Source: Porphyromonadaceae bacterium FC4 (GTDB lineage Bacteria > Bacteroidota > Bacteroidia > Bacteroidales > Porphyromonadaceae). Taken from it: a stretch of DNA of 64,000 nt. The position numbers and the translations under genes were made by a program. Every line of letters begins with the position of its first letter. Position 1 is the first letter of the stretch. Positions 17,468-26,053 of the stretch are shown here, in pieces. The notes beneath the pieces are model-generated. The model worked only from the letters and a program-made list of their open reading frames with translations, was not told where the DNA came from and did not search any database. The stretch is taken from positions 1,222,254 to 1,286,253 of the forward strand of contig LT635553.1 in assembly GCA_900120395.1 (NCBI GenBank), in the 5' to 3' direction.

Positions 17468-18445
17468 ATGAATATAGCACTGATTGCCGGGGGATATAGC
17501 GGAGAGTACTCTGTCTCTCTACGAAGCCAGAGAGCACTTATGGGCTTTCTCAAAGAGAGCCCATACAGCATCTATCCGGTACTCATCAGGAAGGATGAGT
17601 GGATCGTCAACGGAGAGAAAGAGTACCCCATTGATAAAAACGACTTCTCATTCGTTACTGATGATGGGGAACGCATTGTTTTTGAATACGCATATGTGAC
17701 CATCCATGGGACACCGGGCGAAGATGGTCTGCTCACCGGCTACCTGGATATGCTGGGCATCCCCTACTCCTGCTGCAGCACACTGGTAGGTGCACTTACT
17801 TTTGACAAGTACATGTGTACGCATCTGCTGCGCTCTTTTGGGGTGCACGTAGCCAAGAGTAGACGTATCTATAGGTCGGACATCGAGCATATACGAGAAA
17901 TCGCACGTGAGATGGGGCTGCCTGTCTTTATAAAGCCCAACACCGGAGGGTCCAGCATCGCAACAACCAGAGTCGACAAAGAAGACCAGCTGGATGAAGC
18001 CCTGCGCCTTGGCTTTGAGGAAAGTGATGTCCTCCTGATGGAGCAGCTCATGGTTGGTACAGAGGTCACCTGTGGGTGCTATAGAGATGGGGATGGGATT
18101 CATGCCTTGCCTATCACGGAGGTGGTGACCGAAAACACTTTCTTTGACTACAACGCTAAGTACAACGGCCAGGTGCAGGAAATCACTCCTGCCAGACTCA
18201 CGGAGGAAAAGACAACGGAGCTCCGGGAGTTGACCAAAGATATATACCAGATACTGAACGCATCCGGTATCATAAGGGTCGACTACATCATCCAAGGCGA
18301 TACCCCATACCTACTGGAAGTCAACACGACACCCGGGATGACAGAAACAAGCTTCATCCCACAGCAAGTACACGTTGCAGGACTGGATATATCACAAGTC
18401 CTGCAGGACATCATTAGCTATCAGATAGCAGAGGCTCAGAAATAA
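17468..18445 (+). CDS. ddl: D-alanine--D-alanine ligase
   Basis: Ddl joins two D-alanines for the peptidoglycan stem peptide, using ATP in the cytoplasm. The 325-residue protein has the ATP-grasp layout: an N-terminal domain with IALIAGGYSGEYSVSLRS, the HGTPGEDGLLTGYLDMLGIP segment, the central LPVFIKPNTGGSSIAT loop, and the C-terminal metal site RVDYIIQGDTPYLLEVNTTPGMT. The start at 17468 gives the expected N-terminus directly on the first strand. It follows rluD by 4 nt and precedes the acyltransferase gene by 16 nt. Confidence 0.97.
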   Translation: MNIALIAGGYSGEYSVSLRSQRALMGFLKESPYSIYPVLIRKDEWIVNGEKEYPIDKNDFSFVTDDGERIVFEYAYVTIHGTPGEDGLLTGYLDMLGIPYSCCSTLVGALTFDKYMCTHLLRSFGVHVAKSRRIYRSDIEHIREIAREMGLPVFIKPNTGGSSIATTRVDKEDQLDEALRLGFEESDVLLMEQLMVGTEVTCGCYRDGDGIHALPITEVVTENTFFDYNAKYNGQVQEITPARLTEEKTTELRELTKDIYQILNASGIIRVDYIIQGDTPYLLEVNTTPGMTETSFIPQQVHVAGLDISQVLQDIISYQIAEAQK

Positions 18446-18461
18446 TTGTTACTTTTATGTC

Positions 18462-19625
18462 ATGCTAAACGACACCAATCAATACTACGATAGCATTCGC
18501 ACGGCTCATGATGACGAAGTGCGGCCAATGATCCAACGGCTCCTGAACGACCCGGAAGCCAAACCACTGGTCGGGATGATGGTCGAGGGTATTTCCCCCG
18601 AGACTCTCAACAGCATCGAGACGACACGGGACTTCAAGGAAAAAGTGGTATCGCCAGCACTGGCGAAGCTGCTCAAACAAACCGCTTTCTCCGTGACCTC
18701 TTCGGGAAAGAGTGCCCTCCGATCGAATGCAAATACGAAGTACACCTATATCTCCAATCATCGAGACATCGTACTAGACCCTGCCATTCTCTGCAACATT
18801 TGCCTGAAGTCCGGACTAGACATCCCTGAGATTGCCATCGGTGATAACCTCCTGCTCCAGCCTTGGATCAAGGATCTGGTCAGGCTCAGTGGTTCGTTTA
18901 TAGTCAAGCGTTCGCCCAAGGTACGTGAGATGATCACAGAGTCCAAAAGACTGTCCGACTACATGAGACGCAATATCCAAGAAGATCGGTCTTCACAGTG
19001 GATAGCTCAGCGTGAAGGACGTGCCAAGGACTGCAATGACCGCACACAGCCTGCGCTGCTCAAGATGCTGACCATGGGGAGCGATGAGAAGGACTTAGGC
19101 AAAAACTTAGCGGGGCTCAACATTGTACCGGTAACCATTACCTACGAATACGATCCCTGCGATTATCTCAAAGCACTAGAACTACTCCAAAAAGCAAAAG
19201 GCACCTACCGGAAGGAAAACAAAATAAGTGATCTGCTAAGTATGCGCACCGGGCTGTTTGGGAAAAAAGGACGCATACACTGTGCCTTCTCGGAACCTAT
19301 ATCCGGCTTTGAGGATGTCGTGACCCCTGACATGAATAAAAATGAGCAGTTAAGTGCCATTGCGGAGAAGATCGATCATCAGATATTCTTGCACTACCGG
19401 TTTTACCCCAATAACTATGTGGCATACGATCTGACTCATGGAGGCACCCACTTCAGTGACATGTACAGCAGACGCCAACGCCTTGAGTTTGAGCTCTACA
19501 TAGAGGATCAGCTAGACAAGCTCCCGGTGCCTCGCTCAGACCGTGAGTTTTTACACCAAAAGATGCTGGAAATGTACGCCAATCCTTTGCTCAACAACCT
19601 CAAAACGACAAAACGAATCAAATGA
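18462..19625 (+). CDS. Glycerolipid acyltransferase-like protein (PlsC/PlsB-like)
   Basis: A 387-residue acyltransferase-like protein. The motif YISNHRDIVLDPAIL carries the His and Asp of the acyltransferase active site, with an extra residue compared with the usual HX4D. SGSFIVKRSP and IAQREGRAKD supply the phosphate-binding block and the EGxR-like block. The long C-terminal part (about 230-387) has no motif I know. It probably acylates a lysophospholipid or a related acceptor at the inner membrane, but the substrate is open. Such proteins recur next to ddl in Bacteroidales. The stop overlaps the next gene's start by 4 nt (ATGA). Confidence 0.85.
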   Translation: MLNDTNQYYDSIRTAHDDEVRPMIQRLLNDPEAKPLVGMMVEGISPETLNSIETTRDFKEKVVSPALAKLLKQTAFSVTSSGKSALRSNANTKYTYISNHRDIVLDPAILCNICLKSGLDIPEIAIGDNLLLQPWIKDLVRLSGSFIVKRSPKVREMITESKRLSDYMRRNIQEDRSSQWIAQREGRAKDCNDRTQPALLKMLTMGSDEKDLGKNLAGLNIVPVTITYEYDPCDYLKALELLQKAKGTYRKENKISDLLSMRTGLFGKKGRIHCAFSEPISGFEDVVTPDMNKNEQLSAIAEKIDHQIFLHYRFYPNNYVAYDLTHGGTHFSDMYSRRQRLEFELYIEDQLDKLPVPRSDREFLHQKMLEMYANPLLNNLKTTKRIK

Positions 19626-20176
19626 ATGCACTGATCATAGTAGACCCCCAAGTAGACTTTGTCACCGGCAGTCTGGCAGTAGCCGGGGCACCGGAGTCGA
19701 TCCACACCCTGGCAAAGTCTCTTCGTACCGCCCCGGTTGATCACATCTTCGTAACCATGGACTGCCACCCTATTGATCACATGAGTTTCGATGAAAATGG
19801 TGGATCATGGCCTGCTCACTGCATCAAGTACAGTACAGGTGCAGCTATTGAGCCCACACTTATGGACTCTCTACAGCACCTCCCCGATAGCGTGGAGTTT
19901 CATTTCTTGGAAAAAGGGATCGAGACGGATCAAGAGCAGTACAGTGCCTTTGAAAACGGTTATCCTGCCCTTCTAGATGAGGCGGAGAAGATCTATATCT
20001 GCGGCATCGCAGGTGATGTGTGCGTCCAAAACTCCATCAAGGATCTAGCCGGGCACGGACTAGGCGGTAAGCTGATTTTGCTTGAGGATGCGTCACCAAG
20101 CCTTGACGACGGGACGACCCTTAGCCGTGTTATCAGCGAGCTACACATCAAGACATCCAATACAAATAATTACTAA
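19622..20176 (+). CDS. Nicotinamidase / isochorismatase-family hydrolase
   Basis: A 184-residue cysteine hydrolase. The catalytic triad can be placed: Asp in IIVDPQVDF near residue 8-12, Lys in FLEKGIETD near 100 and Cys in CGIAGDVCVQNS near 137. The metal site typical of nicotinamidases is present in TMDCHPIDHMSF (Asp, His, His). It would turn nicotinamide into nicotinate for NAD salvage. This member is slightly short for PncA (about 210), so a different amide is possible. It overlaps the acyltransferase gene by 4 nt and is followed after 23 nt by the DUF4494 gene. Confidence 0.88.
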   Translation: MNALIIVDPQVDFVTGSLAVAGAPESIHTLAKSLRTAPVDHIFVTMDCHPIDHMSFDENGGSWPAHCIKYSTGAAIEPTLMDSLQHLPDSVEFHFLEKGIETDQEQYSAFENGYPALLDEAEKIYICGIAGDVCVQNSIKDLAGHGLGGKLILLEDASPSLDDGTTLSRVISELHIKTSNTNNY

Positions 20177-20199
20177 CAGAATAAATCATATACATACCG

Positions 20200-20625
20200 A
20201 TGAGCTGGTTTGAATGCAAAATAACCTACGATAAAGAGATCAACGCCGATGGCAAAATGAAGAAAGTCAGTGAAGTATACCTGCTTGATGCAGAGACATT
20301 CACCGATGCCGAGGCACGAATGACCAAGCTAATGGAGAGCCGGGGTGCATTCACGATGGACACCGTCAAGAAGGTGCGCTACGTAGAGCTTTTCTTGGAC
20401 AATAAAAGCGAACGCTTTTACAAAGCCAAAGTAGGCTTTATCACTCTGGATGAAAAGTCCGGAACGGAAAAGAGAAAGTACAGCCAGATGTTGATCCAAG
20501 CCGATGACTTCAGCGAAGCGTGTCAAAACCTTCAAAAAGGGATGAAAGACACCCTTGCCGACTACGAGATCGCAGCCATACAGGAGACGCCCATAATGGA
20601 TGTATTTCCCTACGAAGTAAAATAA
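20200..20625 (+). CDS. DUF4494 protein
   Basis: A 141-residue cytoplasmic protein recognised as the Bacteroidetes family DUF4494 from its opening MSWFECKITYDKE and the repeated pattern of beta strands (KVSEVYLLDAETFTDAEARM, RFYKAKVGFITLDEKSG, YSQMLIQADDFSEACQNL). No catalytic residues stand out and there is no signal peptide. Its function is unknown. The gene sits between the nicotinamidase-like gene and yggS with gaps of 23 and 10 nt, so it is co-transcribed with them. Confidence 0.88.
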   Translation: MSWFECKITYDKEINADGKMKKVSEVYLLDAETFTDAEARMTKLMESRGAFTMDTVKKVRYVELFLDNKSERFYKAKVGFITLDEKSGTEKRKYSQMLIQADDFSEACQNLQKGMKDTLADYEIAAIQETPIMDVFPYEVK

Positions 20626-20635
20626 GAACAACACT

Positions 20636-21313
20636 ATGTCTACCATCAAGGACCGCCTTACCAACATATGGAATGAGCTTGGGAACGCACACCTCGTTGC
20701 CGTGGCCAAGTTTCACTCCACCGAGCGTATCCAAGAAGCCTATGATGCCGGACAGCGGATATTTGGAGAAAGTCGTGTCCAAGAGCTGGCACAAAAAGTA
20801 GACAAGCTACCTACAGACATTGAGTGGCACTTCATCGGTACGCTTCAGCGCAACAAGGTCAAGTACATCGCACCCTACATACACACAGTACATAGTATTG
20901 ACCGTGGCTCACTGCTTACAGAGCTTGAGCGTCAGTGTGAGCGTCAAGGGCGAACAGCGCCTCCTATCCGGGTCTTTCTCCAGCTGCACATCTCCGGCGA
21001 AGAAACCAAGCATGGCTTTTCGCACGAGGAGCTCATGGACTTTCTCGAGAAATACCCCATACACGAGCTCAAGCACACCCACATTGTAGGGCTCATGGGC
21101 ATGGCGGAGTACACGGACGATGCTGCAGTTATCGAACAACAGTTCGAGGCCCTGCACAGCACGCTCATGGAGCTCCAAAAGAGTTACTTCAGAGATGATC
21201 CTCTATTCTGTGAGCTTTCTATGGGTATGAGTCACGACTACCCACTTGCACTCAAGCATGGAGCTACCTATGTACGGATAGGCACCGACATTTTTGGACC
21301 AAGAGAGTATTGA
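20636..21313 (+). CDS. yggS: YggS/PROSC-family PLP homeostasis protein
   Basis: A 225-residue PLP-binding protein of the alanine-racemase-like fold. The PLP lysine is in LVAVAKFHS (about residue 23), followed by FGESRVQEL and WHFIGTLQRNKVKYI. The C-terminal phosphate-binding part has LSMGMSHDYPLAL and YVRIGTDIFGPREY. Family members buffer free PLP and affect amino-acid pools; they are not enzymes with a known reaction. It is the last gene of the PASTA-rluD-ddl transcript. Confidence 0.96.
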   Translation: MSTIKDRLTNIWNELGNAHLVAVAKFHSTERIQEAYDAGQRIFGESRVQELAQKVDKLPTDIEWHFIGTLQRNKVKYIAPYIHTVHSIDRGSLLTELERQCERQGRTAPPIRVFLQLHISGEETKHGFSHEELMDFLEKYPIHELKHTHIVGLMGMAEYTDDAAVIEQQFEALHSTLMELQKSYFRDDPLFCELSMGMSHDYPLALKHGATYVRIGTDIFGPREY

Positions 21314-21408
21314 TCATATTTTTATTCAAAATAAACCTTTGAGTAGTCACACACGTCAAAGGGAGAGAAGAAGTTATAGAATTTACGAAACAACAAACAA
21401 CTAAAATC

Positions 21409-22104
21409 ATGAAAAGAGTACATGCAATAGTGGGCTGCACAGCCCTATCCATAGCACTGATCACAAGTAGCTGTGGTTTTCTAGGCAATCTAAACAATAC
21501 GACCAAAGGTGCCGGTATCGGAGCCGGGACAGGTGCTGCCATCGGTGCCGGAATTGGTCATACTGCAGGACACAAGTCCGGAATGGGCGCTGCCATTGGT
21601 GCTGTAGTAGGAGGTGTGGCAGGTGGTCTCATAGGTAACCACATGGACAAACAAGCCAAGGAGCTTGAGAGCCAGGTTCCCGAGGCAAAAGTAGAAAAAG
21701 TAAACAACGGAGAAGCCATCCGTGTCACCTTCGACAGTGGCATCCTCTTTGGCTTTGATGATACGGTACTCAGCAAGGAGTCCAAGGAAGCACTTACCCG
21801 CTTTGCTGAAAACATGAATGCCAACCCCGACACGGACATCAAGATCGTCGGACATACCGACAGCACCGGCAAGCACAGCTACAACATGAAGCTCTCCGAG
21901 CGTCGGGCTAATAGTGTCTACAACTTCCTCCGCCAGTACAACGTCTCTCCCACCCGCATGACCTCTATGGGTGTGGGTCCGGACGAGCCTATCGCAGACA
22001 ACAGTACTGAAGTTGGGCGCGCAAAGAACCGCCGGGTAGAGATCTTTATCCTACCAAGCATTGAGATGATCCAAAAAGCTAAGAAAGAAGCCAACGACAA
22101 GTAA
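21409..22104 (+). CDS. OmpA-family lipoprotein with glycine-zipper segment
   Basis: A 231-residue lipoprotein: signal peptide and lipobox ending at Cys22 (ITSSC). A very Gly/Ala-rich zipper follows (about 33-80: GAGIGAGTGAAIGAGIGH and AAIGAVVGGVAGGLIGNHM), then a peptidoglycan-binding OmpA domain (about 108-215). The domain has the expected FDSGILFGFDD start, GHTDSTGKHSYNMKLSERRA, and a late NRRVEIFI. It would tether the outer membrane to peptidoglycan, like YiaD or Pal-type proteins. It is about 95 nt from yggS with a weak -7-like AACCTTTG at 21337-21344, and it ends at a strong terminator, so it is probably monocistronic. Confidence 0.93.
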   Translation: MKRVHAIVGCTALSIALITSSCGFLGNLNNTTKGAGIGAGTGAAIGAGIGHTAGHKSGMGAAIGAVVGGVAGGLIGNHMDKQAKELESQVPEAKVEKVNNGEAIRVTFDSGILFGFDDTVLSKESKEALTRFAENMNANPDTDIKIVGHTDSTGKHSYNMKLSERRANSVYNFLRQYNVSPTRMTSMGVGPDEPIADNSTEVGRAKNRRVEIFILPSIEMIQKAKKEANDK

Positions 22105-22124
22105 TACACAAACTCGAGAGAAAA

Positions 22125-22165
22125 AGAGAGGGTGTGTCAAAGCAAAGTTTTGACACACCCTCTCT
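22125..22165 (+). terminator. Terminator of the OmpA-family gene
   Basis: A 17-bp stem beginning AGAGAGGGTGTGTCAAA pairs with TTTTGACACACCCTCTCT across a 6-nt loop, 20 nt after the stop. Its inner stem (GGGTGTGTCAAA) is identical to that of the dsbD terminator at 34517. Confidence 0.9.
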
Positions 22166-22232
22166 CTTACCTATAAGCACCACGATGAACACCACACGAT
22201 AAGGATATTAAATGCGTTAGTCTACCTCTCCA

Positions 22233-22330
22233 TCAGGGCTCACGCATTTGAAGTTTAGAGGTAGTCGGGGGTGATGATGTCGGTGGGGTCTTTGGAGGCA
22301 TTGATCTTTTGCAGAGCTGCGTGGGCTGAC
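22233..22330 (-). pseudogene. Repeated coding-end remnant beside brick copy 4
   Basis: On the minus strand this reads as the last 23 or so codons of a protein, ALQKINASKDPTDIITPDYL followed by a stop, then a short tail ending GTGAGCCCTGA. The same sequence occurs in degenerate form at 44549-44637 (plus) and 44211-44270 (minus). The start is cut off by the terminal repeat of brick copy 4. The parent protein is not recognised. Confidence 0.55.
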
Positions 22331-22466
22331 GTGTACTGAAAAAGTTCCCGGTAGGAAACAGATCTCTACTATCCGTCAAATCGTTTTCTTTCCTACTGGA
22401 AACATTTCTCTTTTATCCGTCAAATTTCCCCCGGAGTGTCAACTTTTTTCAGTAGTACATGTCAGC
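22325..22466 (-). repeat. Modular 22-nt brick repeat, copy 4, with both terminal inverted repeats
   Basis: The most complete copy. The left end GCTGACGTGTACTGAAAAAG (from 22325) and the right end (22441-22466, CAGTAGTACATGTCAGC) are inverted repeats of about 22-26 nt. The right one has a 3-nt duplication. Inside, read on the minus strand, the order is A-B-A-B with the last core as TTTCCTACCGGGAAC, the loop-inverted subtype shared with copy 1. It lies between two convergent genes (OmpA-family and DUF488). Confidence 0.92.
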
Positions 22467-22530
22467 TGGGGAAATTTTTGCGCCGTATTTTCGAGGGGGT
22501 GTGTCGCTCAGATACGCCCTGTAGACAGGT

Positions 22531-22893
22531 TTATGGATGCTTGAGGAGCCAGTCTTTTAGGATCAAGGCATGATTGCAGGTGGTTGAGCGGGCACCGTAG
22601 ACAAGGGTCACAGTGCCGTTGGTCAGAAGCTCCTTGCAGTGCTTCGCAAAGGCGAAAGCTTCAGGGTTGGCATCCAGCTCTACGAGGTATTGCTCTCGGA
22701 ACTTGTCGAAGTTTTCCTCTCTATGTCCAAACCACTTGCGGAGATCAGTGGAGGGGGTGATGTCTTTTGCCCATTCGTCGATGGCAGCTGCCTCTTTTGT
22801 AACCCCACGAGGCCACAGGCGATCAACTAATATTCGGTACCCATCTTCGGGCTCTGCATCGATGTAGGCGCGCTTGATCTTTAGTGTTCCCAT
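22531..22893 (-). CDS. DUF488-family protein
   Basis: A 120-residue cytoplasmic protein of the DUF488 family, recognised from LKIKRAYIDAEPEDGYRILVDRLWPRGVTKE, the central WFGHREENFDKFREQY and the end TLVYGARSTTCNHALILKDWL. Conserved Arg and Cys residues suggest an enzymatic or nucleic-acid role, but no function is established. A minus-strand TAGATTTG at 22922-22929 could be its -7 element. The gene stands alone between repeat copy 4 and a gap of about 250 nt before the GH109 gene. Confidence 0.9.
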   Translation of the reverse strand: MGTLKIKRAYIDAEPEDGYRILVDRLWPRGVTKEAAAIDEWAKDITPSTDLRKWFGHREENFDKFREQYLVELDANPEAFAFAKHCKELLTNGTVTLVYGARSTTCNHALILKDWLLKHP

Positions 22894-23081
22894 CTTTTCT
22901 GAAATCTACTTTTTCTAACTCCAAATCTATGGCTTGATAAATATAGTGATAAGTTTTGACCTATACTTTGACAAATCGCCCGTTTTAACACTTCAAGGGT
23001 CTTCAGTCTCCCAGATCCCTTTATACAAAAGACATCTCGACCGGTTCCACCAACACTTTTGACCTATACGTCAAAAATAAT

Positions 23082-23115
23082 AGAGTGGTCAGGGCAAATT
23101 TGCTCTGACCACTCT
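23082..23115 (-). terminator. Terminator of the aguA-GH109 operon
   Basis: The hairpin AGAGTGGTCAGGGCAAA / TTTGCTCTGACCACTCT, with one G-U pair and almost no loop, lies 25 nt beyond the GH109 stop on the minus strand. T-rich sequence follows in that direction (TATTATTTTTG). Confidence 0.85.
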
Positions 23116-23140
23116 AACTCTATTGTAAAACAGATCTTGT

Positions 23141-24559
23141 TTACTTCATCGCATGGGTATAACCCTGAATACGGTTCCATCCGCCTCGAGTGAAGTCAGG
23201 GACCTCTACAGGCATGCTACCGTTCTCTAGGGACAGCTTACTCAGCGGAACCAAACAGCACCACTCTGCCATATCATAGACGTCCATATCAAGAGGTAGT
23301 CCATTTCGGAGGCAGTACACCAGACGGTAATCCATAATGAAGTCCATACCACCGTGTCCTCCGACTTCTTTAGCTGTGCTTTCGAGTTCTACAGTGATTG
23401 GATGCTTGTACTGCTCCATGAGTTTTTGCTGCTGCTCTGCGTTCATCCATGAGTGAGCTGAGAGGTTCTCATGATCCGGGACAGAGGAGGTACCCTCCAA
23501 GCTTTCTGCCTTTAGTGCATAAGAGGGTCTGGGATACTTGGAAGCGTAGCCCTTGGTCCCCGCTACATTGTACTGGCGAGAGTACGGACGAGGGGTAGCA
23601 ACATCATGGTGAATAAGGATGGTCTTTCCCTTCTCTGTACGGATAATCGTATAGGTATGCTGACCGTTCTGAAAGTCAGAAGAGTCTTGACCATTAGCTT
23701 CTAGGTAAGCAGGAATAGAGACCGGATCAGAATCTACGGATACAAGGGTGTTCATTTTGTCCCCCCTATGAATATTCAAAATCTGGCAAGCCGGACCCAT
23801 ACCGTGAGTAGGATACACATCCCCACGATTTTTGTGATTGTAGTCCATGCGCCAATTACCCTCGTAGTATGGCCAAAAATCTTCGAGCTGGTGGATATAT
23901 CCTCCCTCAGCGTAGAGTATTTCGCCAAGGAGACCTTTCTGAGCCATGTTGAGCGTAGTCATCTCGAAGAAATCATACACACAGTTTTCAAGCATCATAC
24001 AGTGCATACGGGTGCGCTCAGATGTATTGATGAGATCCCAGATATCCTCCATTGTAAATGCCGCAGGCACCTCGATAGCAACGTGCTTACCATGCTCCAT
24101 GGCATACTTCGCCATCTCTGCATGGGTCTGCCAGTTGGTGGCTATGTAAACAAGATCAATGTCGTCACGGTCTACAAGGCCTTTCCATGCATCTTCGCTC
24201 CCATAGTATTCGGCAGCCTCGGGGAGACCACTTTTGGTGAGGATTTCTTGGCTTTTTTTGACACGATCCTCATGAAGGTCGCAGAGAGCAACGATCTGCG
24301 TCCCATCTATGTGCGTAAAGCGAGATACAGCGCCTGGACCTCTCATGCCTAGACCAATGAAACCAACTCGAACAGTCTCTAAAGCAGGAGCTGCATAGCC
24401 TAACATGTCCTCTTGATCTGATGGACGCTCGGGGACATCTGTCTTGATGATAGATGGAGTGGAATTTCCTTGCTGATTGGATTGGGTATTACCACAAGCA
24501 CTGAAGCCAAGTCCGAAGACAAGCAATGCGCTTAGGATACCGAGGTTTTTTTTGAACAT
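23141..24559 (-). CDS. GH109-type NAD-dependent glycosidase (Gfo/Idh/MocA fold), lipoprotein
   Basis: GH109 enzymes cleave terminal alpha-N-acetylgalactosamine by an NAD-dependent oxidation-elimination route. The 472-residue protein has a lipobox with Cys22 (LGFSAC), a Rossmann segment VRVGFIGLGMRGPGAVSRF, the dinucleotide strand VALCDLHEDR, the EVPAAFTMEDIW helix and the active-site YPTHGMGPACQIL, all typical of GH109. It lies 45 nt after the 5'-nucleotidase gene and is the last gene before a strong terminator. It would be exported and might remove GalNAc from host mucin glycans. The family is clear; the exact sugar specificity is inferred. Confidence 0.9.
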   Translation of the reverse strand: MFKKNLGILSALLVFGLGFSACGNTQSNQQGNSTPSIIKTDVPERPSDQEDMLGYAAPALETVRVGFIGLGMRGPGAVSRFTHIDGTQIVALCDLHEDRVKKSQEILTKSGLPEAAEYYGSEDAWKGLVDRDDIDLVYIATNWQTHAEMAKYAMEHGKHVAIEVPAAFTMEDIWDLINTSERTRMHCMMLENCVYDFFEMTTLNMAQKGLLGEILYAEGGYIHQLEDFWPYYEGNWRMDYNHKNRGDVYPTHGMGPACQILNIHRGDKMNTLVSVDSDPVSIPAYLEANGQDSSDFQNGQHTYTIIRTEKGKTILIHHDVATPRPYSRQYNVAGTKGYASKYPRPSYALKAESLEGTSSVPDHENLSAHSWMNAEQQQKLMEQYKHPITVELESTAKEVGGHGGMDFIMDYRLVYCLRNGLPLDMDVYDMAEWCCLVPLSKLSLENGSMPVEVPDFTRGGWNRIQGYTHAMK

Positions 24560-24604
24560 AATGCTATTGAATGGTTATTTGAATTAGTAAAATGATATCT
24601 AATA

Positions 24605-26053
24605 TTAGTATATCTCCACACGCTTTTCCTTTCGATAGTCAGGAATCTCCTTAATAGACGACAGATACTGTACAGTCAGTTCAGCAGTCATCATATGCAT
24701 TGATCTAAGAGGAACAATGTCCTCTGGCAAAAATGCTGAAGAAAGATAGCTATTGAGAGCCACAGTGTAGGTACGGTCAAGATCAAACGGCTCACCATTA
24801 GGCAGAGTAAGCTGTATCTTATCACAAGATCCGTCAGGCATCATCCGGTAAACAATCCGCAAGCCTGAGGGGTAGCATATCTTATGCTTATCTCCTACAC
24901 AGTGTGCTTTGACAAGGTCTAAGATTTGCTGACCAGTTAATTGGTAGATAAGAGCCTCGTTACCAAAAGGATCAGTTTTGTATATCTGCATCACAGAAAC
25001 ATCTCCTTTTGGCCACTCCTGCACACGGATGCCACCGCCATTGATAATGGCGAAGTCGGTCTCACAGACCTCTCTCAACCCATCCATTAACATGTACCCG
25101 ATCTGTGCCTTGTTTTGAAGATTGTGGGAGTTGTATACTACCGTTTTTTGAAGTGCAGGACTGGATGCAAATTGTTGGACAATATGGGCAACATCAGGGT
25201 CAACATTACCCTCCTTTCCAACCGGGATATTTTTTGAAGTCACCTGCTTCGTACCATCTTGATTGATCTGTACACGGATCAACGTGGAAAAAGCAAGGTT
25301 ACTCTTGGCCTGGGTAATATGCACACCATTGACTACCGTACCATCGGGTACAAGCGTATGTGTATGCCCACCGATAATCAATGGGAAACGTCTCGCATCA
25401 AGCATAGCAGCTAAAGCTTGATCCTCCTCATATCCGATATGATTGATGTAGACGGCCAAATCAGCTGAGTCAGCCACTGCATCAAGACGGTCAACCACAG
25501 TCAGGGGTTGATGGAAGGTATACGGACGCACTTTGTCTGGATGACTACTCGGCCATCCTGACTTCTTACTCACTTCAAGGAGGGAAACAAAAGCGACTCT
25601 GGTCCCATCTTTTAGGGTAATGTAATAAACAGGACGTGTATCCAAAGTGGAGCCACTGGGTTTTTCAAAGTTGGCACACAGGAAAGGAAACTGAGCATGT
25701 TGACTTAGGTACTCAAACCCAGTAACGTTTGAATCAAACTCATGGTTGCCAACTGCAGACAGGTCAAACCCTACTTCGTTCATGAGGGCTATCATTGGCC
25801 ACCCTGTGGGCTGATACATATCATTGATGGGATTACCGGTCTGGTTGTCTCCTGCTGATACAAGTATGAGCTCAGGGTAAAGCCCCCTCAGACTATCAAT
25901 AATAAATGCAAAACGAGGAAAATTGTCCAGCTCAGCATGCATATCATTGACAGCTAAAATGGTCACATAGCGTGGTGCTTTAGCTGTTCTTTGAAACAGA
26001 CCACATCCTGTCAATGTTAGCAGGACAAGTATAGTCTGTATAGCCCTTTTCAT
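24605..26053 (-). CDS. 5'-nucleotidase / UshA-like metallophosphatase, lipoprotein
   Basis: A 482-residue exported phosphohydrolase. A lipobox ends at Cys17 (LTLTGC). The N-terminal metallophosphoesterase domain shows the di-metal motifs NDMHAELD, VSAGDNQTGNP, AVGNHEFD and IIGGHTHT. The C-terminal nucleotidase domain has the substrate-binding INGGGIRVQEWPKGD and DPFGNEALIYQLTGQQ. It would release phosphate from extracellular nucleotides or sugar nucleotides. Its start overlaps the end of manA by 4 nt, and the GH109 gene follows after 45 nt. Confidence 0.92.
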   Translation of the reverse strand: MKRAIQTILVLLTLTGCGLFQRTAKAPRYVTILAVNDMHAELDNFPRFAFIIDSLRGLYPELILVSAGDNQTGNPINDMYQPTGWPMIALMNEVGFDLSAVGNHEFDSNVTGFEYLSQHAQFPFLCANFEKPSGSTLDTRPVYYITLKDGTRVAFVSLLEVSKKSGWPSSHPDKVRPYTFHQPLTVVDRLDAVADSADLAVYINHIGYEEDQALAAMLDARRFPLIIGGHTHTLVPDGTVVNGVHITQAKSNLAFSTLIRVQINQDGTKQVTSKNIPVGKEGNVDPDVAHIVQQFASSPALQKTVVYNSHNLQNKAQIGYMLMDGLREVCETDFAIINGGGIRVQEWPKGDVSVMQIYKTDPFGNEALIYQLTGQQILDLVKAHCVGDKHKICYPSGLRIVYRMMPDGSCDKIQLTLPNGEPFDLDRTYTVALNSYLSSAFLPEDIVPLRSMHMMTAELTVQYLSSIKEIPDYRKEKRVEIY

